Shown piece after piece: positions 9,524-18,393 of a stretch of DNA of 64,000 nucleotides (the first letter of the stretch is position 1; each line of letters opens with the position of its first letter). Under the pieces are notes generated by a model that did no database searches, was not told the origin of the DNA, and worked only from the letters and a program-made list of their open reading frames with translations. Source of the stretch: Parvibaculum sp. (GTDB lineage Bacteria; Pseudomonadota; Alphaproteobacteria; Parvibaculales; Parvibaculaceae); NCBI GenBank assembly GCA_030645235.1, contig JAUSMV010000030.1, positions 496,001 to 560,000 on the forward strand, read 5' to 3'. The position numbers and the translations under genes were made by a program.

Positions 9524-10891
9524 ATGTTTGTGCAAGCAATCTTCACGCGCCTTCGTGGCAGAATTTGGGAAACGTCGCTTCACGATGAAGAGGCAGGGCC
9601 GCCGCCTTTCTGGCAGGCGGCACTCATTCAGACGGCGCAAATTGCGTGGGTCGTGGGTCGCGATCTGCTCGACGGGCGGCTCAGCCTGCGCGCGATGAGC
9701 CTCGTCTATACGACGTTGCTTTCGCTCGTGCCGACCATTGCCATTGCCTTCGCAGTCTTTCGCGCCTTTGGCTATGCCGTCTATGTGCAGGATTTTCTCA
9801 CGCAATTGCTGGAACCGCTGGGTGAGCAAGGCGCGGAGATCACCGCACGCATCATGGAATTTGTCGACCGCGTGAATGCCAATGTGCTTGGCACTGTGGG
9901 CTTTGTCTTTTTGCTCTACACCGTCATTTCGATGGTGAAAAAAATCGAAGCGGCCTTCAACGATATCTGGCGCGTTGAAGCGAGCCGATCGCTGGCGCGC
10001 CAGGTCACCGATTTCATTTCGATGGGCGTACTCGGCCCGCTCGTTCTCTTTACAGCTCTGGGCATCATGGCAGGCGTATTGTCCAACGCCTATGTCGGCA
10101 CCGTCGTTGACTATGGCCCGATCAAGTTTGCCGTTGAGCAGACGAGCAAGATCGTGCCCTACGTGATCCTGATTGCGACATTCACCTTCATTTATGCGGT
10201 GATCCCCAATACACGGGTCAAAGTGTCGTCTGCCTTTGTCGGTGCGTTGGTTGCGGGCATTGCATGGGGCATTGCCGGTTGGGGCTTTGCCATGTTCGTT
10301 GTGAAGTCAGCGCAATATGTGGCGGTCTATTCGGCCTTTGCCAGCCTCGTTGTCTTTATGATCTGGATCTATGCCGCCTGGCTCATTCTACTCGTCGGCT
10401 GCTCGATCTCATTTTACTATCAGAAACGCCAGCATCTCTCCGCCAGTATCGGCCTCGCTCTCCTCACGCCGCGCCAGCAATCGCGCATGGCCGTGCAGGC
10501 GCTTGTGTTGATCCATGAAGCCTATGAGCGCGGCGGTCAGGCGTGGACAGAGGAAACCCTCGCCCGCCGCCTCAACATGCCGGCGGAATCCATGCTCTCC
10601 ATCGAGAACCTGCTGGTCGAAGGCGGCTTCATCGCGCGCTCCGATGGTCAGCCGCCGCGCCTTGTGCCCGCACGGCCTGCTCAAAAGGTTTATATCTCGG
10701 ACGTCATGGCTGCCATCCGCGCCAAACGCGAGGTCGGCAGCGTCAGCGACGCCATGCTGACCCATCTGCCAAAAGTTCGGACCTTTTATGACCGCGTCAA
10801 CGAGGCCGAAGCGACACTGCTCACCGGCACGACGATTGCCGATCTGATGCAGGAGCCGGAGCCTTCATCCGTGTCCGGCGCACAGCTCTGA
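9524..10891 (+). CDS. YihY/BrkB (UPF0761) family inner-membrane protein
   Basis: A 455-residue polytopic protein. The motif run SLVYTTLLSLVPTIAIAF followed by about six hydrophobic helices to roughly residue 305 is typical of the YihY/virulence factor BrkB family, once misnamed RNase BN. Residues 305-455 form a soluble C-terminal extension containing a winged-helix-like stretch (WTEETLARRLNMPAESM) seen in longer members. Biochemical function is unsettled; no RNase activity should be assumed. Confidence 0.87.
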   Translation: MFVQAIFTRLRGRIWETSLHDEEAGPPPFWQAALIQTAQIAWVVGRDLLDGRLSLRAMSLVYTTLLSLVPTIAIAFAVFRAFGYAVYVQDFLTQLLEPLGEQGAEITARIMEFVDRVNANVLGTVGFVFLLYTVISMVKKIEAAFNDIWRVEASRSLARQVTDFISMGVLGPLVLFTALGIMAGVLSNAYVGTVVDYGPIKFAVEQTSKIVPYVILIATFTFIYAVIPNTRVKVSSAFVGALVAGIAWGIAGWGFAMFVVKSAQYVAVYSAFASLVVFMIWIYAAWLILLVGCSISFYYQKRQHLSASIGLALLTPRQQSRMAVQALVLIHEAYERGGQAWTEETLARRLNMPAESMLSIENLLVEGGFIARSDGQPPRLVPARPAQKVYISDVMAAIRAKREVGSVSDAMLTHLPKVRTFYDRVNEAEATLLTGTTIADLMQEPEPSSVSGAQL

Positions 10892-11104
10892 GCCGCTCAA
10901 ATTGATTCGACGCACCGACCCGCTCCGGCCCCCCGCCAGCGGATTCCATAATCCATCCTGTGACGGTCCCGCGACAAAGCAAAAATCGCACATTTCTTGG
11001 GTTTCTTTTGACAGCGACAGCGCCTTCTACCGCGCAGCACACAATATCTTGACGGCAAACGCGGCGCGCCTCACGCTCTAATTCCCAACTGGTTTTAACA
11101 ACTG

Positions 11105-11118
11105 AAAGGAGGTGATCC
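11105..11118 (+). promoter_or_regulatory. Near-maximal Shine-Dalgarno sequence
   Basis: The stretch GAAAGGAGGTGATCC (starting at 11104) is exactly complementary to the conserved 3' tail of bacterial 16S rRNA (GGATCACCTCCTTTC). Fifteen paired bases is far beyond a normal ribosome site of 4-8. It ends one base before the ATG of a 36-codon reading frame. This could drive very strong initiation, hold ribosomes as a stalling or leader element, or serve as an anti-16S sequence in a small RNA. Confidence 0.6.
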
Positions 11119-11119
11119 G

Positions 11120-11230
11120 ATGTCTAACGGTTTGATGACGCCGTTTGCTATCGCCAGCATTTTGATCTCGACAGAGGGTCGTAGCGCAGGGCGGGTTAGG
11201 TCGGATACTTCCAAAGGCCTTGCCGTCTGA
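11120..11230 (+). CDS. 36-residue small protein behind an extreme ribosome site
   Basis: The frame begins MSNGLMTPFAIASILIST, with a short hydrophobic core at about residues 5-17, and then turns Arg/Ser-rich before a TGA at 11228. No family is recognised. Support for translation comes from the 15-base complementarity to 16S rRNA immediately upstream and from the clear intrinsic terminator 124 bases downstream, which together define a compact transcription unit in an otherwise gene-free stretch of about 500 bases. It could be a leader peptide or part of a dual-function RNA. Confidence 0.5.
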   Translation: MSNGLMTPFAIASILISTEGRSAGRVRSDTSKGLAV

Positions 11231-11353
11231 TTGATACTTCCTCTTCGCGGTGGGAGCGGCGCTCCTTCGGCGATGCGAGCGAATGAAACAGAGCGACAAA
11301 CGGAGCGGCCCAGCTGTATTTGATGCGGGGGCGCGTCGCAGCCGTTCCAACAT

Positions 11354-11397
11354 GAGGCCGCTACGCTCGAAAAGGAGCGCGGCGGCCTCGCCTTTTT
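11354..11397 (+). terminator. Intrinsic terminator of the small-peptide unit
   Basis: GAGGCCGC (11354-11361) pairs with GCGGCCTC (11382-11389), and an inner CGCTC/GAGCG stem closes a GAAAAG loop. The hairpin is followed by GCC and five T residues. It ends the transcript that carries the 36-residue frame and also separates it from the convergent kinase gene ending at 11407. The rest of the spacer between 11231 and 11353 is GC-rich; a 38-codon frame there (11283-11399) lacks a ribosome site and runs through the terminator, so it is not called. Confidence 0.8.
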
Positions 11398-11406
11398 AGG
11401 GAGTGT

Positions 11407-12813
11407 TTAGTTCGCCGATTGCGGCAGAGTCAGTTCCGCCCGCAAGCCGCCAAGCGCCGACTCCGCCAGCCGCAATTCGCCGCCATAGAGTTCCGCAATT
11501 TCCGTGACAATGGAGAGACCCAATCCCGATCCGGGTTTCGTCTCATCAAGCCGTCCGCCGCGTTTCAACGCCGCTTTGCGATCTTCTTCCGGCACGCCGG
11601 GGCCGTCATCTTCCACTGAAATCAAAAACACAGGTCGCCCGCGCCGTGGCTCGCTTAATGTCGTGGCCCGCAGCACAACTTTGGACTTCGCCCATTTGCA
11701 CGCATTGTCGAGAAGATTTCCCGCCATCTCTTCCAGATCCTGCGCCTCGCCGCGAAAACCGAGATCATCAGGGCAGATGATCACCACCTTGATGCCGCCC
11801 TCTGCGTAAATCCGTTCCAGCGCACGGGCGAGCCGCGCCAGCACCGGCTCCACCGGCGTGTGCGCGCCGAACACGTTGACAGACGCCGCCATGCGGGCCC
11901 GCGCCAGGTGATGGTCGATCTGCTCGCGCATATTCGCTGCCGCACGCCCCACCTGATCGCCGAACTCGCCCTGATGCGTGCGTGCTTCATTCGTCAGCAC
12001 CGACAGAGGTGTTTTCAATGCGTGAGCCAGATTACCGACATGGGTGCGCGCGCGTTCCAGTACTTCGCGGTTGCCTTCGAGTAGTGAATTGATTTCTTCG
12101 GCGAGCGGCGCAATCTCGGTCGGGAAATTGCCGTCGAGCCGCGTCGCCTTGCCGGAACGGATCAGTGTCAACGCTCGGCGCACACCTTCCAGTGGCCGCA
12201 AACCAAAGCGTACCTGAATGAGCAACGCGACGAGAATACCAAAGCCCAACACCGTCATGGCGACAAACACCGTGCCGTTAAAGCTCTGAATATCGGCTTC
12301 CATCTCCGCCTTGTCGCCCGCCACCGTGAACGACACCGGCACGTCATAACCCGGTAACATCACGCGGCGCTCTATGACACGCAGATGCTGATCATCAGGC
12401 CCGCCCGCATCAAAAAACCGCGCGCCGGAAATGTCGCGTGTCGCGTCCTTGCCTTGTTCGAGATCAATCGACTGATCGAAGAGTGAGCGCGAACGCAGCG
12501 CGAGGCGTTCGGCAATCGGCGCGATCTGCCAATACCAGCCGGAATAGGCAAAATCAAAACGGGTTTCGTTGAGGTCGCGTGTCCGCGTAATTTCGCCTTT
12601 GGCGTCCACATCGGTCGTCGCAATGAGACTGCCGAGCAAAACATCAAGCCGCGCATCAAACGAGCGCTCAACCGATTGACGGAAAATGGAGGAGAGGAGA
12701 ATACCGCCGACAAGGAGCGCGAGGGAACTCCACAGCGCCGCGCCCGCCACAAGGCGAAAGGCGAGACTATCCGTGCCGCCGTTCAGACCAATGCGGTCAA
12801 GTTTAAACCGCAT
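11407..12813 (-). CDS. Two-component sensor histidine kinase (PhoQ-like architecture)
   Basis: A 468-residue membrane kinase: TM1 at about 20-42, a periplasmic sensor region of about 135 residues, TM2 at about 181-200, HAMP-like linker, HisKA with phosphoacceptor His264 in LAHALKTPLS, and HATPase_c with N box LLDNACKWAK, G1 EDDGPGVPEED and G2 GSGLGLSIV. HALKTP instead of HELRTP is common in PhoQ-type kinases. The gene overlaps the response regulator stop by 11 bases and is the third gene of a PepSY-regulator-kinase operon, an arrangement often tied to cation or envelope sensing. Confidence 0.9.
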   Translation of the reverse strand: MRFKLDRIGLNGGTDSLAFRLVAGAALWSSLALLVGGILLSSIFRQSVERSFDARLDVLLGSLIATTDVDAKGEITRTRDLNETRFDFAYSGWYWQIAPIAERLALRSRSLFDQSIDLEQGKDATRDISGARFFDAGGPDDQHLRVIERRVMLPGYDVPVSFTVAGDKAEMEADIQSFNGTVFVAMTVLGFGILVALLIQVRFGLRPLEGVRRALTLIRSGKATRLDGNFPTEIAPLAEEINSLLEGNREVLERARTHVGNLAHALKTPLSVLTNEARTHQGEFGDQVGRAAANMREQIDHHLARARMAASVNVFGAHTPVEPVLARLARALERIYAEGGIKVVIICPDDLGFRGEAQDLEEMAGNLLDNACKWAKSKVVLRATTLSEPRRGRPVFLISVEDDGPGVPEEDRKAALKRGGRLDETKPGSGLGLSIVTEIAELYGGELRLAESALGGLRAELTLPQSAN

Positions 12814-13474
12814 CTTCAGGCGCTGACAGACGATAGCCGAGCCCGCGCACGGTCTCGATCATATCCTTGCCGAGCTTGCGGCGCAGACGACCGACGAAGA
12901 CTTCAATCGTGTTCGAGTCACGGTCAAAATCCTGATCGTACAAATGCTCAACGAGTTCGGTCCGCGAGATGATGCGGTCCTGATGATGGATGAGATATTC
13001 GATAAGGCGATATTCGAGCGAGGTGAGTTTCACCGCAGCGCCGTTCACGGTCACGCGCGATGTGCGGATGTCGACGCGCAGCGGACCGCATTCCAATTCG
13101 GATGTCGCATGGCCGCTCGCGCGGCGCAGCAACGCGCGGATGCGGGCGAGCACTTCTTCCATGAAAAAAGGTTTGGCAACGTAATCATCGGCCCCCGCGT
13201 CAAAGCCCGCGACTTTATCGGACCAGCGGTCGCGGGCAGTGAGGATCAGCACAGGCATGGTGCGGCCCGCGCGACGCCACTTTTCCAAGACCGTCACGCC
13301 GTCCATTTCGGGCAGGCCGAGATCGAGCACGACAGCGTCATAAGGTTCTGTGTCGCCGAGGAAATGCCCTTCCTCTCCGTCGCTTGCCGTATCAACGACA
13401 TAGCCCGCTTCCTGCAAAGCGGTCACAAGCTGACGATTGAGGTCCGGATCATCTTCGACGACAAGCAAACGCAA
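12803..13474 (-). CDS. OmpR/PhoP-family response regulator (TTG start)
   Basis: From a TTG at 13474 the protein is 223 residues and opens with MRLLVVEDDP, the exact start expected of a receiver domain. GGGAGGA is seven bases upstream, and the preceding PepSY gene stops one base before, so translation is probably coupled. The phosphoacceptor is Asp51 (VVLDLGLPEMDG), the conserved Lys lies in VAKPF, and residues about 125-220 form the winged-helix DNA-binding domain (NTIEVFVGRLRRKLG). A longer in-frame extension to 13552 exists but overlaps the PepSY gene and is unlikely to be used. Confidence 0.9.
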   Translation of the reverse strand: MRLLVVEDDPDLNRQLVTALQEAGYVVDTASDGEEGHFLGDTEPYDAVVLDLGLPEMDGVTVLEKWRRAGRTMPVLILTARDRWSDKVAGFDAGADDYVAKPFFMEEVLARIRALLRRASGHATSELECGPLRVDIRTSRVTVNGAAVKLTSLEYRLIEYLIHHQDRIISRTELVEHLYDQDFDRDSNTIEVFVGRLRRKLGKDMIETVRGLGYRLSAPEDAV

Positions 13475-13475
13475 T

Positions 13476-13865
13476 TCAGTGTCCTCCCTGCCGCACGTTG
13501 AGGATGTTGCCCGTGGCGGCGTCTGCCGAGACGATGGCGACATTGCCGTCATTTGTCATCAACTTGATAATGTAAATTGCCTGTCCGCTGCCATTGACCA
13601 GATTGGCGTCAAGCAAACGTCCGGGCACCTGGCGCTGCACTTTCGCCAGAACTTTGCCGAGCGGCAAAATACGGCCTTCGCGCACCGCCTTGCGGGCTTC
13701 GTCCTGATCGGAATTCATGCCGGTCTTTTCGATGACGCGGCCAAGACCTGTGCCGAAACCTTTGGCCATATCAATGCCATAAGACGCGGCACGCGCCTCT
13801 CCCGCGCCGAGGGCCATAAGGCCCAAAAGCGTGAGAGTGGTAAAATATGTGCGCGTCTTATTCAT
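13476..13865 (-). CDS. Secreted PepSY-domain protein
   Basis: A 129-residue protein with a clear signal peptide (cleavage near ARA-AS, about residue 26) and a C-terminal PepSY-like module (residues about 50-125, with ILPLGKVLAKVQRQVPGRLLDANLV and the strand-rich IYIIKLMTNDGNVAIVSADAATG region cut here into two parts). PepSY proteins are small periplasmic modules often encoded beside PhoPQ-like regulators. First gene of the operon with the regulator and kinase; it may modulate the kinase in the periplasm. Confidence 0.8.
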   Translation of the reverse strand: MNKTRTYFTTLTLLGLMALGAGEARAASYGIDMAKGFGTGLGRVIEKTGMNSDQDEARKAVREGRILPLGKVLAKVQRQVPGRLLDANLVNGSGQAIYIIKLMTNDGNVAIVSADAATGNILNVRQGGH

Positions 13866-13910
13866 GTGGTCCGGTTTAGACCCCTGCGGCTGAACCTTTG
13901 ATGAACAGGC

Positions 13911-14582
13911 TCAGAAACCGGACAAAGTGGCCCATTCTTCCAGCGGCGCCCTGTCGGTGCGCAAGCTGTTGATCGGTGCCGTCTCATCCATGTACCCCAG
14001 GCCCATCCCGCAGAAGAGCATAAGGTCATCCGGCATTTTGACAAACTCTGCAATTGTCTTGGGCCAGATCGCCCAGGCTTCCTGCGCCGCCGTGTGCAGA
14101 CCCTGCTCGCGTGCCATCAGCATGACCGATTGCGTGAACATGCCAAGATCGGCCCATTGGTCGATACCCATTTGGCGGTCAATGGCGAAAAACAGGATCA
14201 CCGGCGCATCAAAGGCGCGGAAGTTGCGCGAGAACTGCATCAGGCGGCCCATCTTGTCTTCGCGCGGCACCTGAAGCGTCGCATACATGTCCTCGCCGCA
14301 TTTAAAACGGCGCGCCTTGTAAGGGTCTTTGAGGTCTTTGGGATAGATCGGATATTCGCTGCCCTCGCCAATCGGCGTCGTTTTTTGCTTCTCAGCTATG
14401 AGCGCAAGAAATTCGTCGCGTTTGGCACCGGCCAGTGCATAGACATGCCAGGGTTGCAAATTGCCGCCCGACGGGGCCCATTTGGCACCCTCCAGCACCG
14501 CGCGCACCTGCGCCTCCGTTACGGGCTTATCAGTGAAAGCGCGGCACGTGATGCGCGACTTCAGGGCTTCGGATACTTTCAT
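13911..14582 (-). CDS. Nitroreductase family flavoprotein
   Basis: A 223-residue FMN-dependent oxidoreductase. The opening ALKSRITCRAFTDKPV, the WAPSGGNLQPWHVYAL motif and the late GMGLGYMDE followed by N-R-P-like residues are standard for the NfsB/FRase group. AAGGAG precedes the ATG. It lies 20 bases after the acyl-CoA dehydrogenase gene and is the last gene of a four-gene catabolic-looking operon (SDR, two acyl-CoA dehydrogenases, nitroreductase). The physiological substrate (quinone, nitro compound or enoate) is unknown. Confidence 0.88.
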   Translation of the reverse strand: MKVSEALKSRITCRAFTDKPVTEAQVRAVLEGAKWAPSGGNLQPWHVYALAGAKRDEFLALIAEKQKTTPIGEGSEYPIYPKDLKDPYKARRFKCGEDMYATLQVPREDKMGRLMQFSRNFRAFDAPVILFFAIDRQMGIDQWADLGMFTQSVMLMAREQGLHTAAQEAWAIWPKTIAEFVKMPDDLMLFCGMGLGYMDETAPINSLRTDRAPLEEWATLSGF

Positions 14583-14601
14583 GGGGCTTCTCCTTAAAAA
14601 A

Positions 14602-15627
14602 TTATCGTCCCGTCACATAGGGCCACAGCTCATCCGCACCGCGTTCCATCGCCGCGCGGCCAAGCTCCTCGGCCCATTCAGCACCGGAGCCAAACTCAGC
14701 CCGCCACGCCCAAAGGCGCCGCGTCGCGAAGTGCAGCCCGTGCTCATAGGTAAAACCGATCGCGCCATGCACCTGATGCGCAATTGAGGTCGCAATGCTT
14801 GACGCGTCATCGACACGCACTTTGGCAACCGCAATTTCAAATGACGCTTCGCCCTTGTCTGCCGCCGCACAGGCATGTGCTGCCGCAATGCCCGCCGCTG
14901 CGGATTGCGTCGAGAGAACAGCAAGCTGCTGCTGGATTGCCTGAAACTTGCCGATGGGCTTGCCGAATTGCGTGCGCTCATTGGCGTAGGCGACTGACTG
15001 CTTGGTGAGATAGTCAAGCGCACCGGCCATCTGAACCGAACGTGCGAGCGCCCCGAACAGGCGCAAACCGTCTTCGGGCAGTTCAACCCAGCCTGTCTCC
15101 ACCACCACGCGCTCAAAATAAAGCGTATCGCGCGCTTCGCGCGCCACGTTCTGATCCTTATCGAGGCGTGCATAATCAAGCGGGGCGAGCACCGCCTCAA
15201 CGCCCCAGCCGCTTTTCACCAGCGCCACGCCATGCGTCGCATGCCGCGCGAAAGGCACGCGCGTTGCTTTGCCCGAAAGGCGACCTTCTTTCAGCAGGAA
15301 GTCACCTTCCATCAGCGTGACAATGCCGTCGGGAATGGCAATGCCCGCACGCGCCAGAATCCAACCAGCCACAATGGCTTCGGCAAGCGGCACGGGGGCC
15401 GCATGCTCGCCTGCCGCCTTCAGCACAACATAAGCATCGCTCCAGGTCGCGCCCGCCCCGCCCATGTCTTCGGGCACCAGCACGCGCGTCAGACCATTGG
15501 CGACAAGCTCGTCCCACAGCGCTTTGGGCCATTCGCCCTGTTCGGCGGCCACGATGGTTTGCTTCGTTGAATAATCCGCCAGCAGGCGATTGACGCTGTC
15601 GGACAGAATTGTTTGAAGTTCGTTCAT
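14602..15627 (-). CDS. Acyl-CoA dehydrogenase, shorter subunit
   Basis: About 341 residues from the ATG at 15627, which follows GAGGAG; a longer in-frame frame to 15780 runs into the neighbouring gene and is rejected. The FAD-domain C-terminus is recognisable (ERTQFGKPIGKFQAIQQQLA; HGAIGFTYEHGLHFATRR). Shorter than the usual 380 residues and paired 10 bases behind a full-length homologue, as in heteromeric (alpha2beta2) acyl-CoA dehydrogenases known from steroid and branched side-chain degradation. Substrate is unknown. Confidence 0.88.
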   Translation of the reverse strand: MNELQTILSDSVNRLLADYSTKQTIVAAEQGEWPKALWDELVANGLTRVLVPEDMGGAGATWSDAYVVLKAAGEHAAPVPLAEAIVAGWILARAGIAIPDGIVTLMEGDFLLKEGRLSGKATRVPFARHATHGVALVKSGWGVEAVLAPLDYARLDKDQNVAREARDTLYFERVVVETGWVELPEDGLRLFGALARSVQMAGALDYLTKQSVAYANERTQFGKPIGKFQAIQQQLAVLSTQSAAAGIAAAHACAAADKGEASFEIAVAKVRVDDASSIATSIAHQVHGAIGFTYEHGLHFATRRLWAWRAEFGSGAEWAEELGRAAMERGADELWPYVTGR

Positions 15628-15637
15628 GGCCTTCTCC

Positions 15638-16780
15638 TCACCGCAGTCCAAGGCCACGGGCAATAATGCCGCGCAGAATTTCGCGTGTGCCGCCACGCAG
15701 AGAGAAGGACGGCACGGTTTGTGTGAGATAGGCAAGCACCTCGGTAAAATCGTCGCCGCCGCCAATCGTCGGCTCCGCACCGATCAGCTCATGGGCCTTC
15801 ACCGGCATATCCTGCTCAAACACCGCGCCTAAATCTTTCACCACGCTCGCCTCCAGCGCTGGGTTTTCACCCTTGTCGAGCATGCCCGCCACCGACAGCG
15901 ACATCTGGCGCAGCGTCACGAGATGAGCGATGAGACGACCCACCTCTTTCGCGCCTTCTTCACCGCCGCGCTTTGACAATTCGCGGATGAGTTCCTTCAT
16001 CAGAAGATAGGATGAGAGATAACGTTCCGGTCCCGAGCGTTCAAAGGCGAGCTCCGCACCCACCTGCGCCCATCCGGACCCTTCGCTGCCGACCAACATG
16101 CTGTCCGGCACGAACACATCCTGAAACACAACTTCATTGAAATGCGAATTGCCTGCAAGGTCGCTGATCGGACGAATGGTGATGCCCGGTGATTTCAGAT
16201 CGACAAGAAACTGCGTCAGCCCGTCATGCTTCTTTTCGGGGTCAGTGCGGAAGAGCGCAATCATGTAATGTGCGCGGTTCGCGCCCGACGTCCAAAGCTT
16301 CGTACCGTTGACCTTGTAGCCGCCATCGACCTTCTCGGCCTTGGTGCGCGTCGCGGCAAGGTCGGAGCCCGAATCCGGTTCCGACATGCCGATGCAAAGG
16401 AAGCACTCACCCTTCGCCACTTTCGGCAAAATCAGTTGCCGCTGTTCTTCGGTGCCAAAGTTCAGCAGCAATGGCCCCGACTGGCGATCACCGATCCAAT
16501 GCGCGCCCACGGGTGCACCGGCGGCGAGCATTTCTTCGAGCACCACATAGCGATCAAAGGCCGAGCGTTCATGACCGCCGTATTTTTTCGGCCAGCGCAT
16601 GCCGATCCAGCCCTTCGCACCCATCTTGGCGCTGAAAGCCTGATCGTGACCGCTCCATGTCTGCGCCCGGATCACCGCCGGAATAGTTTTCAGTTCTTCG
16701 GCGAGAAAGGCGCGCACTTCTTCGCGAAGGCCGCGTGTCTCTTCCGGTAACTCGCAAAGATCAAATCGGAAAGTCTGCAT
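15638..16780 (-). CDS. Acyl-CoA dehydrogenase, longer subunit
   Basis: A 380-residue flavoprotein with the family signatures CIGMSEPDSGSDLAATRT (FAD/substrate), KVNGTKLWTSGANRAHY, and a C-terminal LRGGTREILRGIIARGLGL. It oxidises acyl-CoA to trans-2-enoyl-CoA with electrons going to ETF. It sits between the SDR gene (17 bases) and the shorter homologue (10 bases) on one transcript, which suggests they form one enzyme complex in a common pathway. Confidence 0.9.
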   Translation of the reverse strand: MQTFRFDLCELPEETRGLREEVRAFLAEELKTIPAVIRAQTWSGHDQAFSAKMGAKGWIGMRWPKKYGGHERSAFDRYVVLEEMLAAGAPVGAHWIGDRQSGPLLLNFGTEEQRQLILPKVAKGECFLCIGMSEPDSGSDLAATRTKAEKVDGGYKVNGTKLWTSGANRAHYMIALFRTDPEKKHDGLTQFLVDLKSPGITIRPISDLAGNSHFNEVVFQDVFVPDSMLVGSEGSGWAQVGAELAFERSGPERYLSSYLLMKELIRELSKRGGEEGAKEVGRLIAHLVTLRQMSLSVAGMLDKGENPALEASVVKDLGAVFEQDMPVKAHELIGAEPTIGGGDDFTEVLAYLTQTVPSFSLRGGTREILRGIIARGLGLR

Positions 16781-16797
16781 GTTCTGTCCCTTGCGCC

Positions 16798-17601
16798 TTA
16801 AACCACGAGTGCCGTTGTGCCGCCATCAATGCGCATATTGAGTGCCATCAATGATCCCGCCAGCGGCGAGGCAACAAACGCGACAAGGTCCGCCACTTCC
16901 TGCGTTACCGTCACACGGCCTGTGAGATTGCCCATGAAATTTTTCAGGACATGCGGCTCCACCTCGTCCCATGTCTCGCCCCAGCCTTTGGCTTTGCCTT
17001 GCGCGATGAAACGGTCTTCCACTTCCTTCGTGCGGATCAATCCGGGGCTGACGATATTCACTGTAATGCCGCTGCCCGACAGTTCTTTCGCGAGCGACAC
17101 GGTCATCGTCGCGAGAGCCCCTTTCGACGCATAATAATGCGGCATGCGCGCCGCAGGTTCCGTCGAGCCGATCGTGCCGAGCATAATCACGCGACCCCAG
17201 CCGCGTTCCCGCATCGCGCCCATGGTGAGGCGCGTCATGCGCACGGCCGACAGCACGTTCTTTTCGTAAGCTTCAATCCAACCGGCAGTTTCAGTGGCAG
17301 CCCAGGTGCCCGCATCTGCCGTGCCGTAATTATTGATGAGAATGTCGATAGGACCGGCCACTTTCAGCGATGCTTCGTGCAACGCAGCCGCGCCTGCGTC
17401 AGTGAGAATGTCGCCTGCCACTGCATGCGCGACGCCACCCTGCCCGCGAATTTCAGCAGCAACAATTTCAGCATCGGCCAGTGCAAAGCCATGCACCAAA
17501 ACAACAGCGCCTTCACGTGCCATCGTATGCGCAATCGCGCGGCCCGTGCCCCGATAAGAGCCGGTCACAAGCGCCACTTTGCCTTTGAGTTGAAGGTCCA
17601 T
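16798..17601 (-). CDS. Short-chain dehydrogenase/reductase (SDR)
   Basis: A 267-residue classical SDR with the cofactor motif TGSYRGTG near residue 13, the NNYG motif near 90 and the catalytic Tyr156/Lys160 pair in YYASK. The long insertion before the C-terminal IDGGTT is ordinary. First gene of the SDR/acyl-CoA dehydrogenase operon, where a 3-hydroxyacyl-CoA or alcohol dehydrogenase role would fit; that assignment is inference. Confidence 0.88.
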   Translation of the reverse strand: MDLQLKGKVALVTGSYRGTGRAIAHTMAREGAVVLVHGFALADAEIVAAEIRGQGGVAHAVAGDILTDAGAAALHEASLKVAGPIDILINNYGTADAGTWAATETAGWIEAYEKNVLSAVRMTRLTMGAMRERGWGRVIMLGTIGSTEPAARMPHYYASKGALATMTVSLAKELSGSGITVNIVSPGLIRTKEVEDRFIAQGKAKGWGETWDEVEPHVLKNFMGNLTGRVTVTQEVADLVAFVASPLAGSLMALNMRIDGGTTALVV

Positions 17602-17748
17602 GTTCGTCCGCCCTGATGCGCGACATGTCGCCTGCCGCTTTGCCGCCCATAATTGGGCGTGTTTGCACTAGGCGGCAAGCCTTGAGCGATGCGTTTCACG
17701 AAAAACGACAGCGCAAAAAGGAACAGGGGACGCCCGGAGACACAAAGA

Positions 17749-17767
17749 ACCGCAATTCCCTTGCGGT
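17749..17767 (-). terminator. Weak intrinsic terminator candidate
   Basis: ACCGCAA and TTGCGGT pair around a five-base loop just downstream of the Pro-rich gene. The T-rich tail on the minus strand is imperfect (TCTTTGTGT). Confidence 0.4.
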
Positions 17768-17773
17768 AAGGGC

Positions 17774-18187
17774 TTAGGGCGTTGCGGGCGCGGGGGATGG
17801 CGTGGATGCAGGAGCCGGTTCCGGTTCTGTCGGCGTGAGAGGCGCCACAGATGTCGGCGCGGTCGCATCAGGTGCCGGCACAAACTCCGGCACGGCTTCG
17901 GGCACGGGGTCAGGTTCCGGCGCAAATGTAACGGCTGGCGTTTCCATATCAGGCGCCTCACCCGTCAAAGGTGCGGGCATCGCAGCGGGCGTTGGTGCTG
18001 TTGCTTGCAGCCCGAAGATTGAGGGGAAGGACGCGCCGACATAAACGCCGATGACGAAGATGATGATACCGGCGGCGGCGACTCCAAGAACGACACCCAA
18101 AGGTCCGGCATTTCTGCTCGACTCGGCGAAGGCATCACGGCGCGTTGAGAACATACGTCGCGACGAAAAAATACGGCCACGGGCCAT
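17774..18187 (-). CDS. Membrane-anchored Pro/Ala-rich protein
   Basis: 137 residues from the ATG at 18187, which is preceded by a strong AAGGAGGT. A basic N-terminus (about 25 residues) leads into one transmembrane helix (GVVLGVAAAGIIIFVIGVYV, about 33-52), and the rest is a low-complexity Pro/Ala/Glu-rich tail reminiscent of periplasmic spacers. No domain is recognised. It stands alone between the SDR operon and the cytochrome b gene. Confidence 0.65.
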   Translation of the reverse strand: MARGRIFSSRRMFSTRRDAFAESSRNAGPLGVVLGVAAAGIIIFVIGVYVGASFPSIFGLQATAPTPAAMPAPLTGEAPDMETPAVTFAPEPDPVPEAVPEFVPAPDATAPTSVAPLTPTEPEPAPASTPSPAPATP

Positions 18188-18393
18188 GCCACCTCCTTCA
18201 GACACTCAAGCGGAATTGCAATTCCACCCGTTATAGGGCCAGAGGCAGGCGACGTCACGTCTCGATCTGCTGCGCCAAGAGCGCACACCTTCGCCGATAG
18301 AGAAGATTTAGCGGCACAAGAGGCGCATGAAGGCGTTATGTTTATACCGACAGCCGCGAAATATTTTCCTGATTTCAACTCAGAGCGTCCCAC

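Noticed and set aside
11283-11399. A 38-codon Arg/Ser-rich frame downstream of the 36-residue small protein
   Set aside because: No ribosome site, and its 3' half runs through the intrinsic terminator hairpin, so it looks like chance.
15628-15780. Longer N-terminus for the shorter acyl-CoA dehydrogenase
   Set aside because: The extension overlaps the upstream dehydrogenase gene and the internal ATG at 15627 has a good ribosome site.
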